Source: an uncultured Alistipes sp.
GTDB lineage: Bacteria > Bacteroidota > Bacteroidia > Bacteroidales > Rikenellaceae
Direction of reading: 5' to 3'
NCBI GenBank assembly: GCA_900553175.1
Contig: USCH01000039.1
Location: 1-15,042, forward strand
DNA: 15,042 nucleotides
A program made the translations under genes and the position numbers. Within the stretch, counting starts at the first letter, position 1. Each line of letters opens with the position of its first letter. Positions 1 to 9,200 of this stretch are shown piece after piece. Under the pieces are notes generated by a model that had not been told where the DNA came from, did no database searches, and saw nothing but the letters and a program-made list of their open reading frames with translations.

Positions 1-31
1 TTTTCCCTTCGAGCATTTTCAAATCCTGCAT
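1..31 (-). CDS. Start of an unidentified leftward gene (5' fragment only)
   Basis: Only the first ten codons are inside the window. On the minus strand an ATG at 31-29 opens a frame reading MQDLKMLEGK with no stop before the edge; a second in-frame ATG lies at 16-14. The case for a real gene rests on context: a very good Bacteroidota-type promoter (100-129) fires leftward and would give a leader of about 60 bases before this ATG. The words LEGK resemble the start of short-chain dehydrogenases of the FabG type, but ten residues cannot support a family call, so the function is unknown. The start codon could equally be the second ATG. Confidence 0.4.
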   Translation of the reverse strand, partial: MQDLKMLEGK

Positions 32-65
32 GGTGTTTCTGAAGATTGCGGGGTGATTTTCTGAA

Positions 66-83
66 ACCGGACGGCTGTCCGGT
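66..83 (-). other. Small hairpin in the leader of the leftmost gene
   Basis: ACCGGAC at 66-72 and GTCCGGT at 77-83 form a perfect 7-bp stem with a 4-base loop. It lies between the predicted leftward transcription start (about 93) and the ATG at 31, so it would be in the 5' leader RNA. No T-tract follows on the minus strand beyond TTTC, so it is not a convincing terminator. A role in the leader is possible but unproven. Confidence 0.3.
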
Positions 84-99
84 CGACTGGAATTCGCTG

Positions 100-129
100 C
101 AAAGATAGTGCATTATTTCGAATTTCAAA
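100..129 (-). promoter_or_regulatory. Bacteroidota-type -33/-7 promoter, firing leftward
   Basis: On the minus strand TTTG (129-126) is followed after 18 bases by TATCTTTG (107-100). This is a perfect match to the TAnnTTTG -7 element recognised by the Bacteroidota primary sigma factor, and the spacing is close to the usual 19 or so. The expected start is near position 93. It would drive the gene that leaves the window on the left. A 12-bp palindrome (145-156) lies just upstream. Confidence 0.7.
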
Positions 130-144
130 ATAAAAAACAGGAAA

Positions 145-156
145 CCGAACGTTCGG
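145..156. promoter_or_regulatory. 12-bp perfect palindrome upstream of the leftward promoter
   Basis: CCGAACGTTCGG reads the same on both strands. It sits about 15 bases upstream of the -33 box of the leftward promoter, a usual place for an activator or repressor site. No regulator gene is next to it in the window, and one 12-base palindrome in GC-rich DNA may be chance. Confidence 0.25.
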
Positions 157-210
157 AGCCCGGCGGGACGGATGAACGGACTTTTTTTGCGAAATACCTG
201 AAAATTGCGA

Positions 211-241
211 TTGTACGCCGATGGAATTTGTACGATCTTTG
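211..241 (+). promoter_or_regulatory. Probable Bacteroidota-type promoter, firing rightward
   Basis: TTG at 211-213 and GATCTTTG at 234-241 are 20 bases apart. The -7 box matches TAnnTTTG at five of its six fixed bases (G replaces the first T), and the spacing is right for the family. No protein gene lies downstream on the plus strand, but a hairpin with a T-tract at 299-329 does. The promoter call is weaker than the leftward one. Confidence 0.4.
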
Positions 242-247
242 TCCCCG

Positions 248-330
248 CAACCGGAAATCGATCCTCTTCCGTCGTTTCTGTTGTTAGTGTTTGTGTGTAA
301 GGTCTTCCGGGGCGCCGGAGGACCTTTTTC
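248..330 (+). ncRNA. Candidate short RNA between a promoter and a terminator
   Basis: The predicted rightward start near 248 and the intrinsic terminator ending near 329 frame a transcript of roughly 80 bases. The stretch before the terminator has no ATG, so a leader peptide is unlikely. A second small stem (CGGAA 252-256 with TTCCG 267-271) could form near the 5' end. I do not recognise it as a known RNA family. It points towards the 3' end of the efflux operon on the opposite strand. The evidence is only promoter-like and terminator-like sequence, so it is a hypothesis. Confidence 0.3.
299..329 (+). terminator. Intrinsic terminator (rightward; may also stop the lepB operon)
   Basis: A 12-bp stem (299-310 with 315-326, one G-T pair) closes a GGCG tetraloop, and five T residues (325-329) follow on the plus strand. 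This is a textbook rho-independent terminator for rightward RNA. Read leftward the hairpin is identical but only two T residues follow, so it could serve as a weaker end point for the six-gene operon, whose last stop codon is about 75 bases away. Confidence 0.7.
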
Positions 331-403
331 GTTCGGTTTTTTCGACTCGGACGCGGGCGCCGAACTTCATGCGTTCCGCGCCGGAAAGAGCCGGTGTGCG
401 CTC

Positions 404-1270
404 CTACTCCACTCGCTTCCAGCGCCGTTCGGGGCGGGAATGCCCCGAACCGGGCTCTTCGGAGCGGCCGATGCGGCGGACGACGCCGATGATGAACTCC
501 TCGGGTACGAAGCCCAGGTAGCGGCTGTCTTTCGAGTCGGCGACGTTATCGCCGCAGAAGAAATACCAGTCGCCGCGAAACGAGTAGGCTTCCAGCGGTT
601 CGCCGCCGAGCCTCGGCGTCCCGTCGCTCCATTGCAGCGTCTTGCCCGTTTCGTATTCGATGGCCGTGCGGTAGAGCGGACAGGTGAGCGTGTCGAGCGG
701 GATGCGCAGTCCTCTCCGCGGTACGATCAGCGGCCCCATCTCCTTGATCGTCCAGCCGATGCGGCTGCCGTCGTAGGGCATCGCGCGCAGCACCCGGCGC
801 GACAGCAGCGAATCGGGCGTCTCCCGAAGCCGCCGCTGGGCGAGCGTGTCGCCGAGGGGCTCCGGATGGCTGCTGTTGCGGAAAAATGCATCGCGAATGG
901 CGATCGTGTCGCCCGGAGCGCCGATGCAGCGCTTCGAGTAGACGTAGTTGATGCGGAACTCGATGCGGCCGCGGTCGTATCCGTGGGGGGCGTTGAACAC
1001 GACCACATCGCCCGGCCGCACCCGCCGCACTCCCGGCATCCGGAACGCATGCAGCGGAATGTCGCATCCGAATTCGAGGCGCCGGTAGATGCGCGCCCCG
1101 ACGATGAGCTTGTTGGCCAGAATGCGGTCTCCCGCGACGAGGGTCGGGGCCATCGAGTCCGACGGCACGATGAAGCGGTCGCAGACGAAGATGCGTACAA
1201 GCAGCGCACCGAGCCACAGCGCGGCGCCGAGGAGAAGCAGTCGGAAGAGGCGGCGGATCGTTTTTTTCAT
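404..1270 (-). CDS. lepB: Signal peptidase I (S26 family)
   Basis: This 288-residue membrane-bound serine protease removes signal peptides from secreted proteins on the outer face of the inner membrane. One N-terminal membrane helix (about residues 8-28) is followed by the family boxes. The catalytic Ser39 lies in PSDSMAPT, a GDRILANK box follows at 47-54, and the catalytic base Lys113 lies in YSKRCIGAPGD. The C-terminal box GDNVADSKDSR starts at 240. About 115 residues separate the lysine box and the last box, an enlarged periplasmic part as in other Gram-negative and Bacteroidota enzymes. The ATG at 1270 is chosen because it overlaps the upstream stop (ATGA) and lies behind an AGAGGA purine run. 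An open frame extends further upstream but overlaps the previous gene. It is the last gene of the operon. The fold and catalytic residues are certain. Whether it is the housekeeping copy or one dedicated to neighbours is unknown. Confidence 0.93.
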   Translation of the reverse strand: MKKTIRRLFRLLLLGAALWLGALLVRIFVCDRFIVPSDSMAPTLVAGDRILANKLIVGARIYRRLEFGCDIPLHAFRMPGVRRVRPGDVVVFNAPHGYDRGRIEFRINYVYSKRCIGAPGDTIAIRDAFFRNSSHPEPLGDTLAQRRLRETPDSLLSRRVLRAMPYDGSRIGWTIKEMGPLIVPRRGLRIPLDTLTCPLYRTAIEYETGKTLQWSDGTPRLGGEPLEAYSFRGDWYFFCGDNVADSKDSRYLGFVPEEFIIGVVRRIGRSEEPGSGHSRPERRWKRVE

Positions 1271-3108
1271 GGCGAATTCCTCTTGAGCGAGTCGATGAGG
1301 CGGGAGAGTTCGTCCCGCATTTCGAGCGTCTGCACCGATTCGACCTTCACGGGCAGGGCGAGCGCCCGGGATGCCGCCTCCGCCGCTTCTTCGGAACGTC
1401 CGTCGGCGGCCCGGCACCGGGCCAGCAGGTAGAGCGGGTAGATCCGGTGCGGGATCATTTCGTGAGCTCGGCGGTAGGCTTCGGCGGCCTGCGCCCGGTC
1501 GCCGAGCGCTTCGAAGTTCTTGCCTGCGATGTTCCGGAACATCGGGTCGCTGCTCAAACGCATCCCTTCGCGCAGCACTTCGTTGCTCTCGGCGAAACGC
1601 CCCTCCTTGTGGAGCGCATAGCCGTAGTCGTAGAGGAAGCGGAAGTCCCACGAGAGGAGGCTGTACTCCTTCTCACCGTCTTCGACCAGATAGTCGTACC
1701 GGCCGGCCTGCTGCCAGATGCGCACCTCGCGCCAGCGCTCCGAAGCCTCTGCGCGTGCGGTCTGGCGGACGAGGAATCCCGGCCAGCAGGCCAACAGCGC
1801 CGCAGGCGGCAGGAGAGCGGCGAACGTTTGCCGGCCGACGCTCCGCCCGGCTGCCGGGCGGGTGACGGCGGCGGCAGCCAGCGCGACGAAGAGCAGCCGC
1901 AGCGGCAGTACGCTGCCCGGATAGGAGAACGAAGCGAACACCGTCATCACCAGCAATCCGCAGCCCCAGGGCGAACGCCGCCGGAGCGCTCCGGCCAAGG
2001 CGATTCCCGCAGCTGCCGACAGCAGGACCAGACCGCCGACGCCCGTCTCCGCCCCGAATTGCAGCCAGTCGTTGAATCCCGCTTCGGGAGCCCCCGCCAC
2101 CTGCATCTCCCCTTCGCTTCCCGCGCCCGACGCGAAATAGCGGGCCTGCTCTTCGCCGTAGGCTCCCGCGAACCGCCCCTGTCCGACGCCCGCGAGCGGA
2201 TGGCGCAGCAGGATGCGGGTGTCGATCTTCCACATCAGCAGGCGTCCGTCGGCCGAAGGCCGTTTGATCCGGTAGGCGCCGAGGCCGGCTCCGGCGGTCA
2301 GGAGGAGGAGCGCTCCGGCCAGCAGCAGCGTCCGGAGGGGACGGCGGCGAAAAGCGTGCGCGACCGGAATCCGGTCCAGGACGAGCGCTGCCGCAGCCGC
2401 ACCCGTCGCGAGCCAGGCGGCCCGGCTCATCGTGGCGGGCAGCACGACGAGGGCCGAAGCGGCGGCGAGGAGGCACAGCGCACAGGGGGCGATGCCCCGA
2501 AGCGCTGCGCCCGGACGGCGCCACATGCCGCTGCGCACCACCCGGACCGCAAGTGCGTGGCGGTCGGGCAGTCCGGCTGCGGCGCAGGCCAGCACCGCGG
2601 CCAGAAATCCGGCATAGGGCCCGGGGTTGAAGAAGGTGCCCGTGATGCGGAACAATCCGTGGTTCGACGCCGCCAGTCCGAAGATCTGGCGGATGCCGAG
2701 CACGGCTTCGCAGATACCGCAGAGGCACAGCAGCATGAGAAGCAGATCGGAGAGCCTGCGGTCGGAGGCCAGAAGCACCCGGAACGACGCATAGATCATC
2801 GCCGCCTGCAACGTTTCGTCGCAGCGGAGCGCTGCCGCCGCTCCCGGACGCAGCCAGCGGTCGGCTATGAACCCGGCGAAAAGCAGCGCGGCGAGCAGAT
2901 CGACTGCGCCGATCCGGATGCGGGGGCGGCGGACGGCGATCACGGCGAGCGCTAGCGTCAGGAGCGCTCCGGTGGCCCAGGCTGCCGGAATTTCATTTTC
3001 GTGCAGCCCCTGGATGCGCATGTCGAGGGCCGCGCAGAGCAGTCCGCCGACAAGGAGGGCGAAGAGCGTGCGGACGATCGGAGCGGCGGCCGGCATCGGG
3101 CGTTTCAT
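1267..3108 (-). CDS. Wzy/O-antigen-ligase-like membrane protein with C-terminal TPR repeats
   Basis: The 613-residue protein has about ten to twelve hydrophobic helices in residues 10-445, then a soluble tail. GTFFNPGPYAGFL (157-169) and the stretch SADGRLLMWK to RHPLAGVGQGRF (285-313) match the signature of the O-antigen ligase / Wzy polymerase / PglL superfamily (Wzy_C). NDWLQFGAETGVGGL (346-360) matches its next loop, where the usual histidine before the Asn is replaced by Phe345. Residues about 485-590 form TPR-like helix pairs, a common addition in Bacteroidota members. Known relatives use lipid-linked glycans in the periplasm to extend O-antigen, ligate it to lipid A core, or glycosylate proteins. 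The substrate here cannot be read from sequence. The ATG at 3108 overlaps the stop of the upstream permease gene (ATGA), and the stop overlaps lepB in the same way. It is unusual as part of an efflux operon. The superfamily is well supported; the exact role is open. Confidence 0.82.
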   Translation of the reverse strand: MKRPMPAAAPIVRTLFALLVGGLLCAALDMRIQGLHENEIPAAWATGALLTLALAVIAVRRPRIRIGAVDLLAALLFAGFIADRWLRPGAAAALRCDETLQAAMIYASFRVLLASDRRLSDLLLMLLCLCGICEAVLGIRQIFGLAASNHGLFRITGTFFNPGPYAGFLAAVLACAAAGLPDRHALAVRVVRSGMWRRPGAALRGIAPCALCLLAAASALVVLPATMSRAAWLATGAAAAALVLDRIPVAHAFRRRPLRTLLLAGALLLLTAGAGLGAYRIKRPSADGRLLMWKIDTRILLRHPLAGVGQGRFAGAYGEEQARYFASGAGSEGEMQVAGAPEAGFNDWLQFGAETGVGGLVLLSAAAGIALAGALRRRSPWGCGLLVMTVFASFSYPGSVLPLRLLFVALAAAAVTRPAAGRSVGRQTFAALLPPAALLACWPGFLVRQTARAEASERWREVRIWQQAGRYDYLVEDGEKEYSLLSWDFRFLYDYGYALHKEGRFAESNEVLREGMRLSSDPMFRNIAGKNFEALGDRAQAAEAYRRAHEMIPHRIYPLYLLARCRAADGRSEEAAEAASRALALPVKVESVQTLEMRDELSRLIDSLKRNSP

Positions 3109-6100
3109 GATTCGGAGCGGGATTCGTGGAACGGCAGGAAAACGGGCAGATAGACCAGCAGGGCCACCACCGAAAAGAGCGTTCCGCCGATGGCGGCCGC
3201 GGCGAAAGCGAACCAGAAAACCTCCCCCGGACCGTCGTAGAGGAACGGAATCAGACCGAGAACCGTCGAAAGCACGGTCAGCATGATGGGGATGATTTTG
3301 TGGTTGAACGCTTTGAGGTAGAGCGCAATGCCCCGTTTGCGGCTTCGGGCGGACCACTCCTCCTCTTCGCGGATGAGGTAGATGCCCGCATTGACCACGA
3401 TGCCGCACAGCAGCACGAAAGCGGCGAATCCGCCCTGGTCGAAGACGAAATCCGTCCCTCCGAACAGGAGAAACACGCCGATGAACGAAACGGGAATCAT
3501 CATGACGACCACCAGCGGCTTGCGCAGCGATTCGAAGAGCACGGCGCACATGGCGTAGATGATGGCCACGACGAGCAGAATGAGCCGCACCTGCTGCTTC
3601 TTGCCCTCGTTCCAGAAGTTGTAGGTCGGCGAATCGGCCTTGAAGCCGATCGGCAGCACCTCCTCGTTGAATCGGCGCAGGGTGCGGTCGATGAGCCTGC
3701 GGCCCAGTTCGTAGGAGCCGATGAAGTCGAAGCCGACCATGATCTCGTAGGACTGGCGGTGGCGGCGGATCGAGACGGCCGAACGCTGCTTGCGGATCGA
3801 CCCCGCGGCCGAAAGTTTGGTCTCGAGCGTGTCGATGGAGAGCTGGGCGTTCTCGATGTGCCAGCGGTCGAATTCGTCGCGGCCGGACGATTCGAGCACC
3901 GCGCGCTGCATCCGCCCGCCGTCGTAGACCGATGCGAGCTGCGTGCGGCAGAACATGCGCTCCAGCGCCCGGAAGTAGCTGCCCATGTCGAGGCCCGCGG
4001 CGGCGATGCGTTCGTCGTCGTAGCGGATGTCGAATTCGCTGCGGGGCAGCGACCAGGCGTTGCCGTCCATGATTTCGGGCTCGGAGACGCGGCGGTTCCG
4101 CGCCAGCGTGTCGATCAGCCGCTCGGCGAAGAGGGCCAGCTCGTCGTAATTGTAGCCCCGCAGATTGATCTGGTAGGGCTTGTAGGAGTTGGCGATGTTG
4201 TTGTTGAACGAATTGTCGTCGATGCCCCACACGCGCCAGGTCGCACCGCCGAAATCGCTGGCCGCCGCCATCAGCTCCTGCTTGAGCATCGAGGGGAACG
4301 ACGTGTTTTCGTACTGGGGCCGGAACGTGATCTCGATCATGGCGTAGTCGTAGGACGAAATGCGCGTGCGGAACATGGCCACCTCGTCGAAGCGGCTGAT
4401 GTAGTTCTCCATGTGGCGCACCACGGCATCGAGCTGCTGGACGGTGCAGCCTTCGGGCATGCCCGCATTGACGTAGAGCACTTTGCGCTCGGGTTCGCGG
4501 TAGTTGTTGTAGCGACCCGTCGCCGTGCTGAAAAGGCGGAGCGACGAGCCCAGCACGCGGTCGATCGTCTGCCGGTGTTCGGTCATGAAGCGGCCCGTCG
4601 CGATGCGGTTGTACCATTCGGCTCCGCGCGAAAGAGGTTCGCCGCCCTGCGGTTCGATCTTGTCGGGCAGCAGGAAGGTGGGGATGCCGAAGCCCCAGAC
4701 GAGCGCCGCGACGAAGAGCCAGCGGCGGCGCCTCCCCCACCCGATCATGCGTCCGTAGCGATGCGAAATGCGGACGACGCGGCGCCGGCGCCGGAACGAC
4801 GAGCGGGTCATGCCGCGCCGGAGGGGCAGCGTGTCGAGCAGCGCCGGCACGAAGAGCAGGGCCGTGAGCAGCGAGACGGTCAGGTTGATGACGATCACCA
4901 GCGAGAAATCGACGAGGTTGGCCTGCTGCTCCTCGGGCAGCAGCCAGACGATGGCCAGCGCGCCGACGGTCGTGAGCAGCGCCCCCAGGATCGACACGAA
5001 GGCCCGGCGGTCGCGGTGGTAGCTGTAGTGGTCGACCATGATGATCGACGTGTCGATGATGATGCCCAGCGACACGGTGATGCCCGCCAGGGTGTAGATG
5101 TGGATGTTCAGATCGAAAATCCGGTAGAACACCGCGGCCACGAGCAGGTTGACGGCCAGCGTCGCGGCGATGACGGCCAGGTAGCGCGGATCGCGGCTCA
5201 CCGCGAGGACGAAGAGCAGCAGCAGGGCCACGCAGAGCAGCGTGCGCAGATAGATCTTGTGCAGCTCGCCGGCGATGTACTCCGAGGCGTCGTAGGTGAG
5301 CGTGGCCGAAATCTCCTCCGGAAACTCCGCCTCGAGACGCGTCATCTCCCGCCGCACGGCATCCGTCACGCGGAGGATGTTGCTGCCCGGGGCGCACGTC
5401 ACCGACAGATTGACCGTGTTGAGCCCGTTGATGCGGAAGTAGTGCGACGGAAGCGCCTCGCGCCAGCGGGCCGTGGCGAAGTCGCCGAGGCGGTAGATGC
5501 GTCCGTTGCGGCCGGCGACGGGAATTTCGCCGAAATCGGCGGTCGTCCGGTTGCGCAGCTTCAGCACCGTGCTGCGCCGCACGCCGTCGTCGTCGGTCAG
5601 TTCGGTCATGCCGATCACGTCGCTGCGGAACGTGTCGTTGAAGGCTTTCGCCAGGTCGCCCGGCCCGAGGCCTGCGGCATGCAGCGCCCCGGGATCGTAC
5701 TCGATGACCCACTCGAAGGGGGTGACGCCCGAGAGAGAGACCTTCTCCACCCCGCCGATCTGCGACAGCGGCACCGTCATACGGGCGGTGACGTACTCCT
5801 CGATGCGTTTCGACGGCAGGTCGGCCTTGATCGTGTAGACGATCGCCTCGCTCTGGCGGCGGCCGCTCGCCGCGACCGAGATTTCGGGATAGCTCACCTC
5901 CGGGGGAAGCGACGGATAGAGGTTGCGGATGGCCGTGGCCACTTCGAAGCGGGCGGCCGTCATGTCGGTGCCTTTGCGCAGCGAGACCGAAACGCTGCCG
6001 CCGCCCTTCGACGAGGTGGACGAGACGCTTTCGCAGCCCGAGACGGTCGACAGCGCCCCCTCGATGCGCGAAGTGACCCGCTGTTCGACGAGCCGGGCCG

Positions 6101-6278
6101 AGGCATCGTACCACGAGAAGTTCACGCCGATGCGCCGCTCGGCGGCCGAAGGCGCGTACTGGATGCTGAGCGACGGGATCACGGCCGCGCCGACGACGCT
6201 CAGCGCCGCCATGAGCAGCAGCACCGAAAAGGCGGGGATTCCGCGCCGGGTTTTCGAAGCGGACGGTCGGTCGGTCAT
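3105..6278 (-). CDS. RND-family efflux permease 2 (divergent)
   Basis: This 1057-residue inner-membrane transporter has the duplicated RND layout. One helix (about 15-36) is followed by a large periplasmic domain (37-340), helices from about 341 to 480, a helix near 519-537, a second periplasmic domain (538-895) and a final helix bundle (896-1050). Helix 4 carries LGIIIDTSIIMVD, so the proton-relay aspartate is present as Asp409. Helix 10 reads GIVVNAGIYLIREEEEW and lacks the charged or acidic residue usual there. The loop between the two halves is very arginine-rich (about 496-519). It is much more divergent than permease 1, which precedes it with an ATGA overlap. The ATG at 6278 is chosen for that overlap. 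It probably forms a mixed trimer with permease 1 or a separate pump using the same adaptor and channel, exporting toxic small molecules by proton motive force. The family is certain, the substrate unknown. Confidence 0.92.
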   Translation of the reverse strand: MTDRPSASKTRRGIPAFSVLLLMAALSVVGAAVIPSLSIQYAPSAAERRIGVNFSWYDASARLVEQRVTSRIEGALSTVSGCESVSSTSSKGGGSVSVSLRKGTDMTAARFEVATAIRNLYPSLPPEVSYPEISVAASGRRQSEAIVYTIKADLPSKRIEEYVTARMTVPLSQIGGVEKVSLSGVTPFEWVIEYDPGALHAAGLGPGDLAKAFNDTFRSDVIGMTELTDDDGVRRSTVLKLRNRTTADFGEIPVAGRNGRIYRLGDFATARWREALPSHYFRINGLNTVNLSVTCAPGSNILRVTDAVRREMTRLEAEFPEEISATLTYDASEYIAGELHKIYLRTLLCVALLLLFVLAVSRDPRYLAVIAATLAVNLLVAAVFYRIFDLNIHIYTLAGITVSLGIIIDTSIIMVDHYSYHRDRRAFVSILGALLTTVGALAIVWLLPEEQQANLVDFSLVIVINLTVSLLTALLFVPALLDTLPLRRGMTRSSFRRRRRVVRISHRYGRMIGWGRRRRWLFVAALVWGFGIPTFLLPDKIEPQGGEPLSRGAEWYNRIATGRFMTEHRQTIDRVLGSSLRLFSTATGRYNNYREPERKVLYVNAGMPEGCTVQQLDAVVRHMENYISRFDEVAMFRTRISSYDYAMIEITFRPQYENTSFPSMLKQELMAAASDFGGATWRVWGIDDNSFNNNIANSYKPYQINLRGYNYDELALFAERLIDTLARNRRVSEPEIMDGNAWSLPRSEFDIRYDDERIAAAGLDMGSYFRALERMFCRTQLASVYDGGRMQRAVLESSGRDEFDRWHIENAQLSIDTLETKLSAAGSIRKQRSAVSIRRHRQSYEIMVGFDFIGSYELGRRLIDRTLRRFNEEVLPIGFKADSPTYNFWNEGKKQQVRLILLVVAIIYAMCAVLFESLRKPLVVVMMIPVSFIGVFLLFGGTDFVFDQGGFAAFVLLCGIVVNAGIYLIREEEEWSARSRKRGIALYLKAFNHKIIPIMLTVLSTVLGLIPFLYDGPGEVFWFAFAAAAIGGTLFSVVALLVYLPVFLPFHESRSES

Positions 6279-9200
6279 CGGCGGGGGCGGTAGATTTCGT
6301 AATAGGCCAGCGGGATGAAGAAGACGCTGACCAGCGTGCCGACGATCATGCCGCTGACGATCGTCAGCGACATGGGGAACTGCAGGTCGGAGCCCATGTC
6401 GCCGCGCACGAGGAACGGAGCGACGGCCAGGATCGTCGTCAGCGAGGTCATGACGATGGCTTTCAGGCGCCGCCGCCCGGCCTCGAGGACGGCCCGCCGG
6501 AGCGACATGCCTCCGCGCCGCAGCCGGTTGATCGTGTCGATCTTGAGGATCGAATCGTTGATGACGATGCCCGAGACGACGACCAGACCGATCATCGACA
6601 TGAGGTTGAGCGTTTCGCCCGCGAGGCGGAGCACGACGAGGGCGCCGAAGAGGTCGATGACGATCTCCGAGAGGATGATCCACGGCTGCACGAGCGATTC
6701 GAACTGGGCGGCCAGAATGAAGAAGAGCAGCAGCAGCGCCACGACCAGCACGCCGACGAGCTGCCGCACCAGAGCCCGGTTGGTGAAGTAGCTGCCGCTG
6801 AAGCTTACCTCGAAACGGTCGTCGCCGGCCACGCAGCGGCGCACGGCTGCCATGACGGCCGGCACCTCCCGGGTCCGGGGTGCGAGGTCGAGCGGATAGT
6901 AGTCGCCTTCGGCTCCGGCGACGACCCGCTTCAGATCGCGTGCGAGCGTGCGCTGCATGAGCGCGTCGACCGGAATTTCGGCTTCGGAGGTGCGGATGAA
7001 GGTGCCTTCGAGCAGCTCGTCGAGGCCGCGCGTGCCGCTGCCGACCACCACGGGCAGCGATTCGTCGCCCGAGGTGATGGTGTAGAGCGTGTTCTCGTTG
7101 AGCGCGTTGCGCAGCGTGCGGACCAGATCGTCGTAGCTCACGCCGTAGAGCGCCAGCAGGTCGGGTCGGGCCACATAGAGGATGTCCTCCTGCAGGGCCA
7201 CGGGCGGCACCTCCACGCCGGGCAGCTCGCGGCGGATGCGGTCGGTGAGCTCCTGCAGCGCTCCGGGATCGGGCGTGCGCCCCGTCGTCGCCCGCAGCCG
7301 GGCCGTGAGTAGCGCCTCGCGCTCGGCGAAGATCATGTCGAAGACGTTGCCCGAGGCGCCGAACGAGCAGCGGGCTTCGGGCGCCCGGGCGGCGAGCCGC
7401 TCGCGGATGATCCGCTGCACGCTCTCCACGTCGTCGGCCCGGCGGCAGCGGAGGTAGACCGTGGCTTCGGCCACGCCCTGCTCCTCGGTATGCGAGAGGA
7501 TGAACTGCTGGATGCCGGCCATGACGGTCGTCTGGGCGACGAGGTCGTCCAGTCCGGCGACCAGCTCGCCGGTGCGGCGGCTGTTCTCCTCGGCCGAGAT
7601 GCGGTCGTTCCAGTCGATGCGCACCAGCATGTCGTCGTAGGTCATGCGGGGCAGCCGCTCCTTGCCGATCGAGATGAAAAGCAGCACGAGCCCGGCGGCC
7701 GAGAGGGCGTAGATGCCCCACATCACGCTCCGGCGGCGGAAAAGCCAGCCGAGGATCGCCTCGTAACGGTCGGTCATCCCCTCGGGCGAGAGGCGGGCGA
7801 GCCATGCCACGGGCCGGAACGAAGGCTGGCGTCCGTACCACCAGCGGTAGTAGACGGGCAGCAGCGTCAGCGTGACGGCGTAGGAGACGAACAGGGTGAT
7901 CGTCACGGCCATGGCCTGGTCGTAGAAGAGCGCCCCGGCCATGCCGCTGATGAAGATCAGCGGCACGAAGACGGCGCAGGTGGTCAGAATCGACGAGAGC
8001 ATGGGGGCCATCACCTCCTTCGTGCCGCGCAGCACGGCGTCGGGCAGCGCTTCGCCGTGCTGCCAGCGGGCGGTGATGTTGTCCACGACGATGATCGAAT
8101 TGTCGACCATCATGCCGATGCCCAGCACCAGCCCCGACAGTGAGATGATGTTGATCGTGAGTCCGGCCAGGTGGAAAACGAGCATCGTGACGATGAGCGT
8201 CACGGGGATGGTCAGAATGACCAGCGCGGGCGACTTGAGGTCGCGCATGAAGAAAAGGATGATGACGCACGCCAGCAGCGCGCCCGCCAGGATGTTGTTC
8301 ACCAGATTCGAGATCGAATAGTCGAGCAGCTCGGTCTGGTCGCGCGTGACGGTGAACTCCAGATCGGGATAGTCGGCCCGGAACTGCCCCAGAAGGTTGT
8401 TCAGCTCGCCCTTGAGGCGCGACATGCGGGCGTCGGACTGCTTGATGACGGCCAGCGTGACGGCGTCGCGGCCGTCGGAGGCGACCATGCCCTGCCGCTT
8501 GCGGGGATGCTCCGCGACGCGGGCCAGATCGCCCAGCCGGAACAGGCGGCCGTTGACCCGGAGGAAGAGGCGCTCGACCTCCTCGCGGCCCGTCACGGCC
8601 TGCCGGAACCGGACGCTGTACTGGTATTCGCCGTCGCGGATCGTCAGACTGCCCGGCGAAAAGTCGGCCGCGCGGAGCGCCTGTTCGATCTGGGCGTTCG
8701 ACAGCCCGGCCTGACGCAGTTTGGCCTCGTCGGGAATGACCAGCAGTTCGGGTTCGACGCAGCCGCTCAGGTCGACCATCGCCACCTCGGGCAGCTGTTC
8801 GATGCGTTTGGTGATGACCTGCGAGGCGAAGCGGCTCAATGCCGCGAAGTCGTCGGAGACGGGATGCAGCTCGTCGGCCGCATCGGCCGGACGCTCCTCG
8901 CGCAGGGTGAGGTTGATGTAGAAGGCCGGGATGTCCGTGGCGCTCGCCTTGACGACCCGCGGACGCTCCAGATCGCGCGGCAGCGCACCGATCGCCCGGT
9001 CGATGCGTTCGTTGACCTCGATGAAGAGGTAGTCGATGTCGGCCCCCTGCTCGAAGGTCAGACGGATGACGCCGCTCCCCTCGCGGGCTTCGCTGCGCAG
9101 GTCGACCAGCTGCGAGAGCTGGACGAGCTGCTGGCGCAGGGGCGCGAGGACCGTTTCGTCGAGCTGGCGGGCCGGCGTGCCGCGCGCCGGAACCTGCACC

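Larger units (their letters stand above)
32..403. other. 372-base intergenic region
   Basis: No protein gene is supported here. The first 200 bases are visibly richer in A and T than the operon to the right. The region holds a leader hairpin, a leftward promoter, a palindrome, a probable rightward promoter and a hairpin terminator, each listed separately. A rightward open frame beginning at 221 runs into the opposite strand of lepB and is judged spurious. Confidence 0.7.

Noticed and set aside
221..1432. A plus-strand open frame over lepB
   Set aside because: It is antisense to lepB, whose catalytic boxes are intact, and its predicted protein has low complexity with no recognisable motif.
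3126..6293. A plus-strand open frame of more than 1000 codons opposite RND permease 2
   Set aside because: It lies wholly antisense to a clearly recognisable RND protein. Its product is a run of charged residues (H, D, E, Q, R) without domains, as expected from the complement of GC-rich codons.
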